Below, one piece after another: positions 32,511 through 42,349 of a stretch of DNA of 64,000 bases (positions are counted from its first letter, which is position 1; every line of letters begins with the position of its first letter). The stretch lies in NCBI GenBank assembly GCA_963576725.1, contig OY755242.1, forward strand, positions 27,628,358 through 27,692,357, in the 5' to 3' direction. Source of the stretch: Azorinus chamasolen (lineage: Eukaryota; Mollusca; Bivalvia; Cardiida; Solecurtidae). The notes under the pieces are model-generated. The model was not told the DNA's origin. It did not search any database and saw nothing but the letters and a program-made list of their open reading frames with translations. The position numbers were made by a program, and so were the translations under genes.

Positions 32511-32717
32511 CAGTAAAACTTCTCTATAACGGTCACTAACTTGTGTTAATTAGTTGGTATTTACTATTTAGGGCAGGTGACTGCTTAAGCAAGGTGAAAG
32601 TTTAACAGAACGATATAGGAGCGTTCTGTTTTACTTTCACCTTACTTTAAGCTGCTACCTGTCTTTAACACAATATACTTGATGTAATCTAGTGGCCGTT
32701 ATAAAGAGGTTATACTG
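32511..32717. mobile_element. Family C TA MITE, copy C6
   Basis: CAGTAAAACTTCTCTATAAC to GTTATAAAGAGGTTATACTG, TA-flanked. Centre reads GAACGATATAGGAGCGTTC, a small deletion of the left core arm. Confidence 0.88.
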
Positions 32718-33016
32718 TAGAATGTTTAGAACCTGATTGGTATGAATATATATGTTGTTTGCCACATTTTGTAGAATAGGAAAGAAACACGAGAGAGAAT
32801 GCATCACTTTAAATCACTTTGTCGAATATGTATGTACATTTACAAGTTTGTTATACCGGTATGAGTAACTTTAAGAAGGTGTGATTATGTTTTTGAAACT
32901 AAAAGGAAAGCGAGTTCAAGCTGATGGTATTTTCCCTATATACTGACTTATAACATCGTTATCGCTGATATGTTGCTAAAAGAATTTTATGCAAACAAAA
33001 TATGTGATTTCCTAGG

Positions 33017-33086
33017 CAAACAGTTTGGTTCCAGATGAGACGCCAAGTAACTTTGCTTCTCACCTGAAACCAAACTGTTTATCACT
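33017..33086 (+). repeat. Family G dyad, copy G9
   Basis: GCAAACAGTTTGGTTCCAGATGAGACGCCAAGTAACTTTGCTTCTCACCTGAAACCAAACTGTTTATC: the best preserved hairpin arms (AAACAGTTTGGTT/AACCAAACTGTTT) of the family. Confidence 0.72.
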
Positions 33087-33149
33087 ACAATCATCGTTTA
33101 GAGAAGAAATGAAAGGAAAATTCACTTTGACAGTTTCAAATAGACTACA

Positions 33150-33410
33150 ATGTTTAAAGACGAATAGTAGTTGGCGCCAAAATAGTTATGATTAATAACC
33201 CTGTCTTCCTTGTCATGTGGGATATTATTTGTCTGTTGATTAACACTTTTTACTCTGAAAATAACTGAAAATGTAAACAGTCGGACTGGACTTACTACTA
33301 CATGTATGCTTCAAGACGAAGAGTACTTGGCGCTAAATAGTTAACATTAATAATCCTGTTCACCTTGTCGTGTGTGATATTATTGGTCTTTTATTCAGTC
33401 TAAAACTAGG
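33150..33410 (+). repeat. Direct duplication, unit about 157 bp
   Basis: AAGACGAATAGTAGTTGGCGCCAAAATAGTTATGATTAATAACCCTGTC at 33156 recurs as AAGACGAAGAGTACTTGGCGCTAAATAGTTAACATTAATAATCCTGTT at 33313, followed in both by CCTTGTC(A/G)TGTG(G/T)GATATTATT. Diverged tandem duplication of unknown origin. Confidence 0.7.
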
Positions 33411-33467
33411 CAAACATACGGAAAGACAGTGTTACTTTTACCGATGTAACATTAGTGGAATAATATG

Positions 33468-33670
33468 TCTTTATTCATCATCATCGTTATCATCATCACC
33501 ATCATTACCACCATCATCATCGTAACAACAGCATCGTCATCATCATTAGCATCGTACACATCAAAAGTTTCACCACCAGCATCAGCGTTGTTAAAATCAT
33601 AATTTCCAATCATGGGCATCATCATTAGCATAATCAGCAACATCGCCACCATCATCTTCCTCTCAAGCTT
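33468..33670. repeat. Imperfect (ATC)n trinucleotide repeat
   Basis: CATCATCATCGTTATCATCATCACCATCATTACC and similar. The 80-codon minus-strand frame across it (Asp/Met-rich) is low complexity. Confidence 0.85.
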
Positions 33671-33984
33671 TGTGTTATGCTTAACTTCAAACAACAGGTT
33701 GTGTATGAAACAAAATGAATACCACGTTTTAAACGGTTACTAGGAAAGTCAGATCAACGAACAGGGTTTTAAAGTGTTGTATAGACTAATATGTGGAAGC
33801 CTTCTAATTTTTTTTGCTGTGTGTTGCTTACATATGCTGGCTTCACCTATTTAGAAATTGCTTGACATCTTTATTCATTGCATCTAAATGCTTTTATGAT
33901 ATGATCTTATCTTAAGACGTATTTTGTATAATTACGCCCCTCTGATGTGTATAAGGTTGTCATATAACCAAAGAATGAATGCCG

Positions 33985-33999
33985 CCCCCCCCCCCCCCC
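33985..33999. repeat. Poly-C tract (15 C)
   Basis: An uninterrupted run of 15 C followed by AATATAAC. It lies about 200 bp outside the left arm of the large palindrome. Confidence 0.95.
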
Positions 34000-34194
34000 A
34001 ATATAACTAGCTGAACATTTACTCAGCTATTAGCTGATGTCTGTTTAAACTCTCCGATATGTTACCAGTTTTATTGACAGTCGATTTGGTAAACTTCTTT
34101 AAAACCTAATGAGCAGGTGTTCTGACGAGAAGCCTGAGATACTTGCCTTCGCATCTGAGCTGGGGTTGAGCAAATGCACGTAATGTCGGACACA

Positions 34195-35270
34195 GCATGA
34201 CACATTGAGTTAACCTATTAGTTGAACACATTGTACACCTTGTACACCCACAGGGGTCTATACCGCTTCATGACAGTCTATTTATACTATACACTAAACA
34301 AGAGTTCTAACTTACTGAACGGACACCAGTGTACCTAAAGTACAAAACAACTCTTACATTTTATATGATAATTTCGTAATTCTTTCGGCAACTGAAAGTA
34401 AAGATATTTCACTACCAAGTAAGTATACTCTTCTGACGGTATTAAGTACATTATTATAAGTCCTGAAATGATTTTCTCAAACTTTTACGTGTTTTCTGGG
34501 CCATTGACAAACGTTCGTTCACCCCGGTCTCACACTATCACAGCGGTAACCTGGCCATAAGCAGTTCAAAAGATGGCGTGATTCAATAAAACGACTCGAT
34601 TCTATCACCTATCTCCATCGTTTTAGTCCCCAGCATCAACAAAATTATGTAAAACTAGCGAGATTTGTCAGTTAGCTTCCAATGGTCGAGGAAGGAGCCA
34701 TTGTACGTGATGTCACGGATTTCCCAAGATTTCCTTCGCTCATCCAATGAAATGGCTTCATTCAAATTTGTTGCAAAATAGCACCATCCGAACGAGAAAC
34801 ATAGCGATAGACGGAAAGGCCACTGTTGCTAGTTGCTTACTTATTTAGAGGACAAAACAAATGGAGATTGGTAATAGAATTGGGTTGTTTTATTGTACCA
34901 TGCCATCTTTTGAATTGCAAATCGCCAGGTTATTGCTGTGATAGATTGAAACCGGGATAAACGAATGTTTTTCAATGACCCAGAACACACGTAACATTTT
35001 GAGAAAATCATTGTTGGATTGATAATTGTGCATAAGTTACCGTCAGAAGATTATATTTATTTGATAGTAAAACATATTGACTTTCAATAGCCGAAAGAAT
35101 TACTAAATTATCATTGAAATTGCAAAAGTTAAATTCATATGTGTACTTGTGGTACACGGATGTCCGTTCTGCTAGTTGGAACTGTTATTATATAGAACAT
35201 ATAGACCCCCATGAAGCGATACGGACCCCTGTGCGTACACCATGTACTTTAATGTGACACAATATCCAAA
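34195..35270. mobile_element. Large fold-back palindrome, about 1.07 kb
   Basis: Left arm (about 34232-34632) and right arm (about 34850-35250) are imperfect inverted repeats of each other over about 400 bp. Matching landmarks: CACAGGGGTCTATACCGCTTCATG with GAAGCGATACGGACCCCTGTG; TTTCGGCAACTGAAAG with CTTTCAATAGCCGAAAG; ACTATCACAGCGGTAACCTGG with CCAGGTTATTGCTGTGATAG; TTCAAAAGATGGC with GCCATCTTTTGAA. The loop is about 215 bp (34633-34848) with no frame of note. Arms differ by substitutions and small gaps, so it is old or was formed from diverged copies. It may be a fold-back transposon or an inverted duplication. Confidence 0.85.
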
Positions 35271-35379
35271 CAGTATGGGTCGAGATGTTGCACCACGAAT
35301 ATCGCATCTCATCATTATCCAATTTTGACCATTTAATCTTGTTTCCGATTAATTACAGATATTATTGTTTATTTGATAA

Positions 35380-35565
35380 TGTAAGCACATTGATATTTTG
35401 TAAGAACATTGATATTCGGTGGTTAGCACATTGATATTTTATAATCACATTGATATTTTGCATTTTGCATATATTGTAAGCACATTGATATTTTGAATAG
35501 TTTGTTCGCACATTGATATTTTGAAAGCACATTGAATGTTTTAAATCACATTGATATGTAAGGTA
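35380..35565. repeat. Minisatellite, unit CACATTGATATTTTG plus spacer
   Basis: About eight copies of GCACATTGATATTTT (variants AACATTGATATTCG, CACATTGAATGTTT) spaced 20-35 bp apart. It starts just outside the right arm of the palindrome. Confidence 0.85.
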
Positions 35566-35816
35566 TGACATACTGTGTGCTGAGAGATGAACAGCGCAGC
35601 TCAGCAGAGAGGTTATATCTGAAACAATACCAGACGAACACTAACGTTCTAGCAGGTATACACCGCTCTGTGTGACCTAGCAACTGTATGTTTTACATGG
35701 TTTTACATGGTCTATTCTGAAAATGGTTATAGGGTATAATTTCATACACACTCCCTTCCTTTCGGTTTGATATTGCTGTAGGATTTTTGTTGGTGGTGGG
35801 TTTGAAGGTAATTATT

Positions 35817-35828
35817 GGGGGGGGGGGG
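35817..35828. repeat. Poly-G tract (12 G)
   Basis: ATTATT followed by 12 G and TATTGC. Read on the other strand this is CCCCCCCCCCCCAATAAT, similar to the poly-C site at 33985 (C run then AATATA), so the two tracts are in inverted orientation around the palindrome. Confidence 0.95.
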
Positions 35829-36246
35829 TATTGCTGGCAAAACTATTGTTGTTATTCGAAACAATGTGTGCGTGAATCGTGTGTTCAATTCCGTTGAAAC
35901 TAGTATCATACTTAGCTATATTTCATATACACGGCAACAGTCGAATTGCTATTTATAACACTGATTGATATCAATTACGTTTTTCTTTTAAACACGTGAT
36001 AAAATAGAAATTTGCACAGTACATACAATCTAGTGTACAATGTTTTTTACATTATTCATTTGCATTTGCTTCATATTTCGATGCAAACTCCCAAACATTC
36101 CTAATGCCAAAATGACTTGAATAAGGTACATTATTTTTTATTGTTTGTTCACTCAGGGTTACCATGCGCATTATCAAATACAGTAAAAACTCGATACTAC
36201 GAACACTAAAATACGTATCATTATTGATCTTAACACATGTGGAGGC

Positions 36247-36492
36247 TTAATTCCACCATGAATACACCTTTCTTTGCCTTTGCAAACAGAGTATATCCTG
36301 ATCAGACGGCTCCTATTGGAGCCGTCTGATCAGGGTATTTTCTGTTTGCTAATGGAAATTAACATTTCTGTTTCGTTAGTTTCTAAAGTGGCTACAATGT
36401 TCCATCTTACATATTACCTTATAGATATTTTGTCCATGAATATTCAGTGGGTACTGGAATTTAGACTAAATAAAGAACAAGGAAAGGCTGAA
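36247..36492 (+). mobile_element. Family B-prime TTAA MITE, copy B8
   Basis: TTAATTCCACCATGAATACA ... hairpin GCAAACAGAGTATATCCTGATCAGACGG / CCGTCTGATCAGGGTATTTTCTGTTTGC, centre CTCCTATTGGAG at 36310-36321, ending GGAAAGGCTGAA. Arms of this hairpin are among the longest perfect ones in family B. Confidence 0.85.
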
Positions 36493-36737
36493 TCATAGGT
36501 AAATTATCGTTGTTTGGTGAAACTACGTATTACATAAAGGCACTTACACTGACACGAACGTATAAATAGTAACGAAGAACAAATAAAAGTAAACCTCGGT
36601 TCAAAACACATTATATTTATAGTGTGAGTAGAGAAGCCCTTTGATACGACTTGCAAGTGTTAGTTGTACAGGTGATTTAAGCTTTATTCATGTATCAACA
36701 CAACTGCAATTGTTATTTTCCAGCCAATTGTTGTATC

Positions 36738-36918
36738 TAATATGATCCGTCTGATCAGGGTCTGCTCTATTTGCTTATGATGTAATATAAATATGATTCT
36801 ACAAGTTCTGCCATTGCTAAAAATGAATGTGTCCACGTGCTATTATAACAGATTACTCTAATTGATATTTATGACGTCACTATTTGTTACATGAATAGTT
36901 CATGGAGTAAAGGGTTAA
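36738..36918 (+). mobile_element. Family B element, left half missing (B9)
   Basis: GATCCGTCTGATCAGGGTCTGCTCTATTTGCTTATG, then the right half with TATGACGTCACTATTTGTTA and the end GGAGTAAAGGGTTAA. TGACGTCA is intact at 36872-36879. Confidence 0.78.
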
Positions 36919-36954
36919 TTCTTATCCAGATAAGCGTGACCTGAATGTAATTTT

Positions 36955-37036
36955 CAAACAACTTGGACCCTTGGATCTAAACGAGAAGCCCCGTTACTCG
37001 GTGTCTCATCGGATTCCAAACTGTTTGCCACTCTGT
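36955..37036. repeat. Family G dyad, copy G10
   Basis: AACAACTTGGACCCTTGGATCTAAACGAGAAGCCCCGTTACTCGGTGTCTCATCGGATTCCAAACTGTTTGCCACTC. The right arm is well kept; the left arm has drifted. Confidence 0.62.
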
Positions 37037-37076
37037 GAATATATTCTCAAACATTTGAACTACTCGGAACTAAATA

Positions 37077-37269
37077 CAGTAAAACCTCTCAATAACGACC
37101 ACTAAACTACATCTCAAGTGTTTTGTGTTAAAGGCAGGTGGCTGCTTAAAACAAGGTGAAAGTAAAACAGAACGCTCCTATAGGACCGTTCTGTTTCACT
37201 TTCACCTTGCTTTACGCAGCCACCTGCCATTAATACCAACTAATTAACACAATTTAGAGGTTTTACTAT
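37077..37269. mobile_element. Family C TA MITE, copy C7
   Basis: CAGTAAAACCTCTCAATAAC at the left, TA-flanked. The right end has lost the GGCCGTTATAG segment (AATTTAGAGGTTTTACTATA). Centre CTCCTATAGGAC at 37175. Confidence 0.85.
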
Positions 37270-37325
37270 ATAGCTTGCACCAGTTCTGTGTCTTAGCCGC
37301 CACCGTTTTTACAACGAGATAATGC

Positions 37326-37538
37326 TTAACCCTTACAACGCTGCCTTTTTCAAATGGACTATTCCAACATTCAAACAGGTCAACCTTATGGTGATATTTA
37401 GGGATTTTTCTAAAGAAAGGTTTAACAAGACAAACAGTGTAGACCATGATGAGAGGGTTCCTCTTGTAGTGATCCCATCTTGGTCTACACTGTTTGCGAT
37501 GGATATTAATGACTCTTGCCCCGCACTGTAAGGTTTAA
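37326..37538 (-). mobile_element. Family H TTAA element, copy H2
   Basis: TTAACCCTTACAACGCTGCC at the left and CCCGCACTGTAAGGTTTAA at the right. The hairpin ACAAACAGTGTAGACCATGATGAGAGGGTTCC...GATCCCATCTTGGTCTACACTGTTTGC is strong at its base. The inner part TCAAATGGACTATTCCAA...CAACCTTATGGTGA is the reverse complement of sequence in H4 (55911-55965). ORFs across it on both strands are hairpin by-products. Confidence 0.78.
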
Positions 37539-37559
37539 GTAGGCCAACATGTTCCACAT

Positions 37560-38995
37560 AAAACCGTTTTTATTGTATTCCATGGAATTATTGCCTGTTG
37601 ATTGCGTGAAGGTATGCAATGATGTTTGTTAATAGCGTGTGGTATATGGATTACATATATCATAAAATGTATATAGTTCTATACGTTTTTATGAAGCATT
37701 AGGTATAAAAAAATATGATTTACGCGCATCGCTGCAATATGTCCATTTCCCATGTTGATACTGGCTGAGTAAATATGATCTTATCTGGGACATTATCTGT
37801 ATTGATTACTGAATACTTATCATGTCTGTCATTTGTTGTAATGTACGTACTTTCAATTCCTTCATTCAAGTTTTGTAAAAATAAAAACACTATTTACCGA
37901 CCATCAAACAGTTAGGATCCTGATTGATGAGACGCCCAAGTTGCTCGATCCTGATTGCCAAATTGCTCAACGTCTCATCGTGATTCAAGTTGCATACAAA
38001 TGTCAGTCTAGTCGTAATGAGCAGTATTAGGGTTAAATATTGACTATGATGACCGTTGGTGTCAGGGAGTTTTGAGATATTACATCATGTTACCAAAACA
38101 TGAATGAAGTACGTACCATATATGAAACTGCTGAAACGTAACATCAAGTTATTTAACCTGATAGTATAACTAAAAAATGAAACCCATTGAAAGCAGTCAA
38201 GAAAAGTTGAAACATTGAATAAAGACTCAATACATTTGAAACATTGATATTGGCATGTATATACATGAACACGTTGGATGTGTAGAGTAGAACCTGTCCT
38301 AAGCGATCATTAACAAGAGGTCTAATTAGAGGTCTGTAAGGCTGATGGAAGATTTATACAGGTCAAAAGTAATACAGAATATTGCAAACTTACTTGAGTG
38401 TCTTCATACTTACCAGTATCCTGACTTCCATTTCTTAAACAGATTGTGTTCAGATGAGACGCCGAAAGAAAATTAATGCAGCTTCCCATCAGTATTTGGG
38501 CTTTTTGACCACAGCCAATAATGTCTCAATCACAAGTCAGATTGTACACAGACAACAATTCTGAGACTAAAAGTGTTACCATGTCAACTAGGTACTGACA
38601 GATGTAAAGCTTAATGTCGTTCAAAATTTGAATGGAAATGCATTACACAAAGAAATGAACAAATATGCTACAGTAATATAGCATGTATTAACATGTAGGG
38701 TAGAATGCGAGTTTAATTTTCTCCTAGAACATTTATGAAACTTTGCCTAACCTATTGATTTGCGTTCCTGATGGACTGGCATTAGCATCTTAAAAAACCT
38801 TATCATGCTAAGCGCGACCTGACTTGCAATTGCAAACAGCTTTAATTAAAACGAGACGCCTAATCAATCGGGCGAGTAAATCGGCGTCTCATCAGGAATA
38901 GGACACTATAGATCAGTGGCTTATCAAGTCCTCGAACAAATTAGAAGTAAGAGAAATTTGCCATGTATCTGAATTTGAACAGACACATCATAATA
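37560..38995. other. Anonymous DNA with two G fragments and a D remnant
   Basis: Family G-like dyads are visible at about 37906-37998 (CAGTTAGGATCCTGATTGATGAGACGCCCAAG ... CAACGTCTCATCGTGATTCAAGTTG) and 38826-38910 (GCAAACAGCTTTAATTAAAACGAGACGCC ... GGCGTCTCATCAGG). A family D-like left end, GAGTAGAACCTGTCCTAAGC, is at about 38286. Nothing else was recognised. Confidence 0.45.
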
Positions 38996-38999
38996 GGAG

Positions 39000-39423
39000 T
39001 TAACTTTTTTCACGCCTTTGCCAACAGATAAGGCCCAGATCAGACGGCCGTCGGATCAGTGTCTGCTTTGTTTACTTATCAAATCATAATAAATCTGACT
39101 ATACAGTTTTTTACCAATACCAAAAAAAGAATCAACTAATGAATGTTCATTATATCATAATTGCTATATGTTGGAGGTTGTGTGTGTTTGTGTGTGTGTG
39201 TGTCTATCTGTGTGTGTGTCTGTCTGCGTATGTGTGTGTGCGTGCGGGCGACCGCGGGCGTCGTGAGGGCGTCGTGAGGGCGCGTGCGCATGGTTGTGTA
39301 TGTATGTGTTTCTCACTTGTTTGCATCGCTGATTTGGTAGTAGTAGTTGCGACCTGTATGTGGCGTATTCTGTTTGATTTTACTATTTTTTATTTACATG
39401 AATGTTTAACATGGAAAGTGTGA
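39000..39423 (+). mobile_element. Family B element split by a Penelope-like fragment (B10)
   Basis: TTAACTTTTTTCACGCCTTTGCCAACAG, then the hairpin CAGATCAGACGGCCGTCGGATC (core deleted), then TTTACCAATACC. After 39390 the family's right end resumes as TTTACATGAATGTTTAACATGGAAAGTG. Sequence between is Penelope-like. The far right TTAA is decayed. Confidence 0.65.
39175..39390 (+). mobile_element. Penelope-like 3'-end fragment (P6), nested in B10
   Basis: Plus-strand TG-rich tract followed by TTTGGTAGTAGTAGTTGCGACCTGTATGTGGCGTATTCTGTTTGATTTTACTATT. This matches the reverse complement of 9836-9895 (TGGCTTTGCCTGCTTGACTTTACTACTT). More diverged than the 43208 and 47620 copies. Confidence 0.65.
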
Positions 39424-39429
39424 TTGCGT

Positions 39430-39990
39430 TGCAGTGCACATGCTATTTTACATGTTGGCATGCTTAATGTCAATACTGGTATTGTGTTCATTGCTAAACA
39501 TTAGAAAATTAAAAGATACTTACAAATAAAATCCATTTGAATTAATCCGGTCAACCATCTCATTGATTAAAACAAATGTTGAGAGGATTCATAAATTAGA
39601 TAAATATACTTGTACATAATGTTTTACTAGTAGTATGAGCACGACGTTGCTTTAACAGCTTGTATTGCCATGAAAACACATTAGCGCTACAGGACCAGTA
39701 ATTATGTAATAATCTTGTTATAATCGTCTGTTTTATCAATTTGATTTTCATTTAGATGAAATCAATAAACAGATTCATCAGGATATATCATATATATAAC
39801 AAAACATTCTTTATGGCATACTTACTTTTGACAGTTTCGTGAACTGTCGGTGAACTGACTCAGAATCGTGACTTGTTCCGATTTTGGACTGGTACACCAC
39901 TGGACTGGTCAAGGTGAACCAGGTGTCAATATATGCTACTGAATGAATAAGACCCTATTTTACATTCATGGCTGGATTGTCTGTAGCTAC
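39430..39990. other. Anonymous DNA
   Basis: AT-rich; no element or coding pattern recognised. Confidence 0.45.
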
Positions 39991-39993
39991 TCG

Positions 39994-40292
39994 TATTTAG
40001 ATGGTTTGGTTTGGTTTATCGGGTTTTACGTCGTTTTAACAGTATTTTAGTCATATCACGACGTGCAGCTAATTACAGATGGAGGAAGACACCAGACGTT
40101 CTTCTGTGCACGGAACAAATTGATTGTTTCGTGCACAGAAATAAATATCCAGGTAGAACCATCGACCTACCGTAAGCCAGCTGGAAGGCTTCCTCACATG
40201 ACAAATCCAAATGCCCAGACCGGGATTCGAACCCACAACGGTGTCAGTCGAAGACCATAACGACTCAGCCACGGAGGCCCCTATTTAGTTGG
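39994..40292 (-). mobile_element. tRNA-derived SINE, V-SINE (RUDI-like)
   Basis: Read on the minus strand from 40281: GGCCTCCGTGGCTGAGTCGT gives an RNA polymerase III A box (TGGCTGAGTCG), and GGGTTCGAATCCC at about 40219-40231 a B box. These are followed by a central block with GTGAGGAAGCCTTCCAGCTG and GGCTTACGGTAGGTCGATGG, then GGTGTCTTCCTCC, and a 3' end AAACCCGATAAACC. Target duplications TATTTAGATGG (39994-40004) and TATTTAGTTGG (40282-40292) flank it with one mismatch. The central block resembles molluscan RUDI-type SINEs as I know them; this name is an inference. It is transcribed by polymerase III and depends on a LINE for copying. Confidence 0.87.
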
Positions 40293-40489
40293 TACCCGTG
40301 GAAAAATGATACGATTTTACAAATATGTTGTCAGAACTGAAACTGGTATATTTACGAATTTCAGTATAGGTTGGCAAACATTTGAACCATAAGCACACAG
40401 TGTAATGCCTATGTAGCTTTCATTTGCCCTCCTGTTAATCATATAGCCTCGAGGCATATGCATGTTGCGTTGGAATAACTAATGTGGCT

Positions 40490-40600
40490 TGTTAACAGTG
40501 AACATGAGGGGATCCAAGAGGAGCCCTCTCATCAAGGTCTGCACTGTTAGCCACGTTACAGTATTCTTGAAAACATACCTGACTATTCACGGTAAGCTTG
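40490..40600. mobile_element. Family H element, partial
   Basis: TTAACAGTGAACATGAGGGGATCCAAGAGGAGCCCTCTCATCAAGGTCTGCACTGTTAGCC forms a hairpin; TATTCACGGTAAGCTTGACCTGTTT (about 40590) is the H interior also seen at 55911. Left end not recognised. Confidence 0.6.
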
Positions 40601-40862
40601 ACCTGTTTCAATTTTTCATTTAACAATTCAACACCACATACTTAATAGATACAACTAACCTATTTCCATTGTGAATGCTACCTGATGAAATGCCACCCAC
40701 TATCTTTGTGTTACACAATCGAAGCAGAAAGAAACAAATCAGTTTAAGTACAAGTTCCTTCGAGTTATTAGCCAAACATTTCAACGAAATAGTTATCGTT
40801 GTGAGTGTTCCTCTTCACTCTGAGTTATTTTTGTCTGCAAATATTGCCATCTGTTTCAATTC

Positions 40863-41092
40863 TTAACCCTTTCCTCCACAAATACGCATTTTTACGCCTC
40901 TGTAAAAGTCACCTGTTGAAACCATTCTGATAAATAGAGTATTTGCTCCTTAGGAGCAAATGCTCTATTTATCACAATGGTTTCACAACTACAAAATTCT
41001 AAAACCATTCCTTCTCTCTAGTTAATGGCTCTTTTCGGTAGATTTATTCAAAGTGGTTGGATCTAAAAATAACCTCTGAGGGAATGGGTTAA
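40863..41092 (+). mobile_element. Family F TTAA MITE, copy F4
   Basis: TTAACCCTTTCCTCCACAAA to GAGGGAATGGGTTAA, 230 bp. The hairpin TTGAAACCATTCTGATAAATAGAGTATTTGC and complement meets at CTCCTTAGGAG, one base short of the shared core. Confidence 0.9.
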
Positions 41093-41384
41093 ACTGCATT
41101 TTCTCCCATTGTTTTTCAAATATACAGTATCAGAGTGCCAAACAGTCTGACAGCTAATGACACGACGTGTTATCCGGTACTGATCTTATCCGGTACTGGT
41201 ACAAATCGCATCACACATAGGCCAGTAGAGTACAGAAGGTTCAGAACAGAACATACGCTCTATAGCAACGAGAAAATCCAGAATAGACATCATCCAAATC
41301 ATATTCGAAAGTTGATTATTAAACTGTTTACCTAATTGATACGCCTGCTGATGACCTGCAAACGACAGAACCGATTTCCCAGAT

Positions 41385-42135
41385 CAGTGTGTGTTTGTTT
41401 ATAGGATGGTATAGATCCCCTATTCAGGGTGTGTTTGTTTATGGGATGGTATAGACTCCCTGATCAGGGTGTGTTTGTTTATGGGATAGTATAGATCCCC
41501 TGATCAGGATGTGTTTGTTTATGGGATGATATAGATTCCCTGATCAGGGTGTGTTTCTTTATGGGATAGTATAGACCCCCTGATCAAACAGTATGTGTGT
41601 TTGTATGGGATGATATAGATCCCCTGATCAGGATGTGTTTGTTTATGGGATGATATAGATTCCCTGATCAGGGTGTGTTTCTTTATGGGATTATATAGAT
41701 CCCCTGATCAAACAGTATGTGTGTTTGTATGGGATGATATAGATCCCCTGATCAGGATGTGTTTGTTTATGGGATGGTATAGATCCCCTATTCAGGATGT
41801 GTTTGTTTATGGGATGGTATAGATCCCCTGATCAGGGTGTGTTTGTTTATGGCATGATATAGATCCCCTGATCAGGATGTGTTTGTTTATGGCATGGTAT
41901 AGATCCCCTATTCAGGATGTGTTTGTTTATGGGATGGTATAGATCCCCTGATCAGGGTGTGTTTGTTTATGGGATGATATAGATCCCCTGATCAGGGTGT
42001 GTTTATTTATGGAATGGTATAGACTCCCTGATCAGGGTGTGTTTGTTTATGGGATGCTATAGATCCCCTGATCAGTGTGTTTTTGTTTATTGGATGGTAT
42101 AGATCCCCTGATCAGTGTGTGTTTGTTTATAGGAT
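41385..42135. repeat. 40-bp minisatellite, main block
   Basis: About 18 copies of GGGATGGTATAGATCCCCTGATCAGGGTGTGTTTGTTTAT (40 bp, with single-base variants). Two units contain the variant GATCAAACAGTATGTGTGTTTGTAT. The unit resembles the right arm of the family B hairpin (CTGATCAGGGTCTG...TTTGCTTATGGAAT...ATAGATCTG), so the array probably grew from it. It resumes at 43640-43775. Confidence 0.92.
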
Positions 42136-42163
42136 TGACGTGTACAGGCCCCGCAGATAATAA

Positions 42164-42349
42164 AGATCAGCAAGTAGTTATTTGACGTTAGTTGTACCAA
42201 AAAGTCGTAAGGTAAAATACGGTGAGAGAAGTTTCATGCATGCAGCTCCGAAACTCTGGAATGCTCTACCATCAGGCATTAGAGATGCAAGCTCACTGGC
42301 ATGTTTCAAAAGATCTCTGAAAACGCATTTCTTCAACATATATTATTAG
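42164..42349 (+). pseudogene. LINE reverse transcriptase, C-terminal remnant
   Basis: An uninterrupted frame ends at TAG 42347-42349 and reads RSASSYLTLVVPKSRKVKYG, then ERSFMHAAPKLWNALPSGIR, then DASSLACFKRSLKTHFFNIY. The AAPKLWNALP...SLxxFKRxLKTHxF pattern is the standard C-terminal tail of CR1/L2/Jockey-type RT proteins, after the catalytic domain. No catalytic motif is present, so it is only a fragment. Confidence 0.85.

Noticed and set aside
33452..33694. 80-codon Asp/Met-rich frame
   Set aside because: Trinucleotide (ATC)n repeat.
40063..40272. 65- and 67-codon frames on both strands
   Set aside because: Both lie inside the SINE; the region is a pol III-type retroposon, not coding.
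40219..40281. Possible tRNA gene (A and B boxes on minus strand)
   Set aside because: The box spacing fits, but the 5' part does not fold into a clear tRNA and it continues into the SINE body with target duplications.
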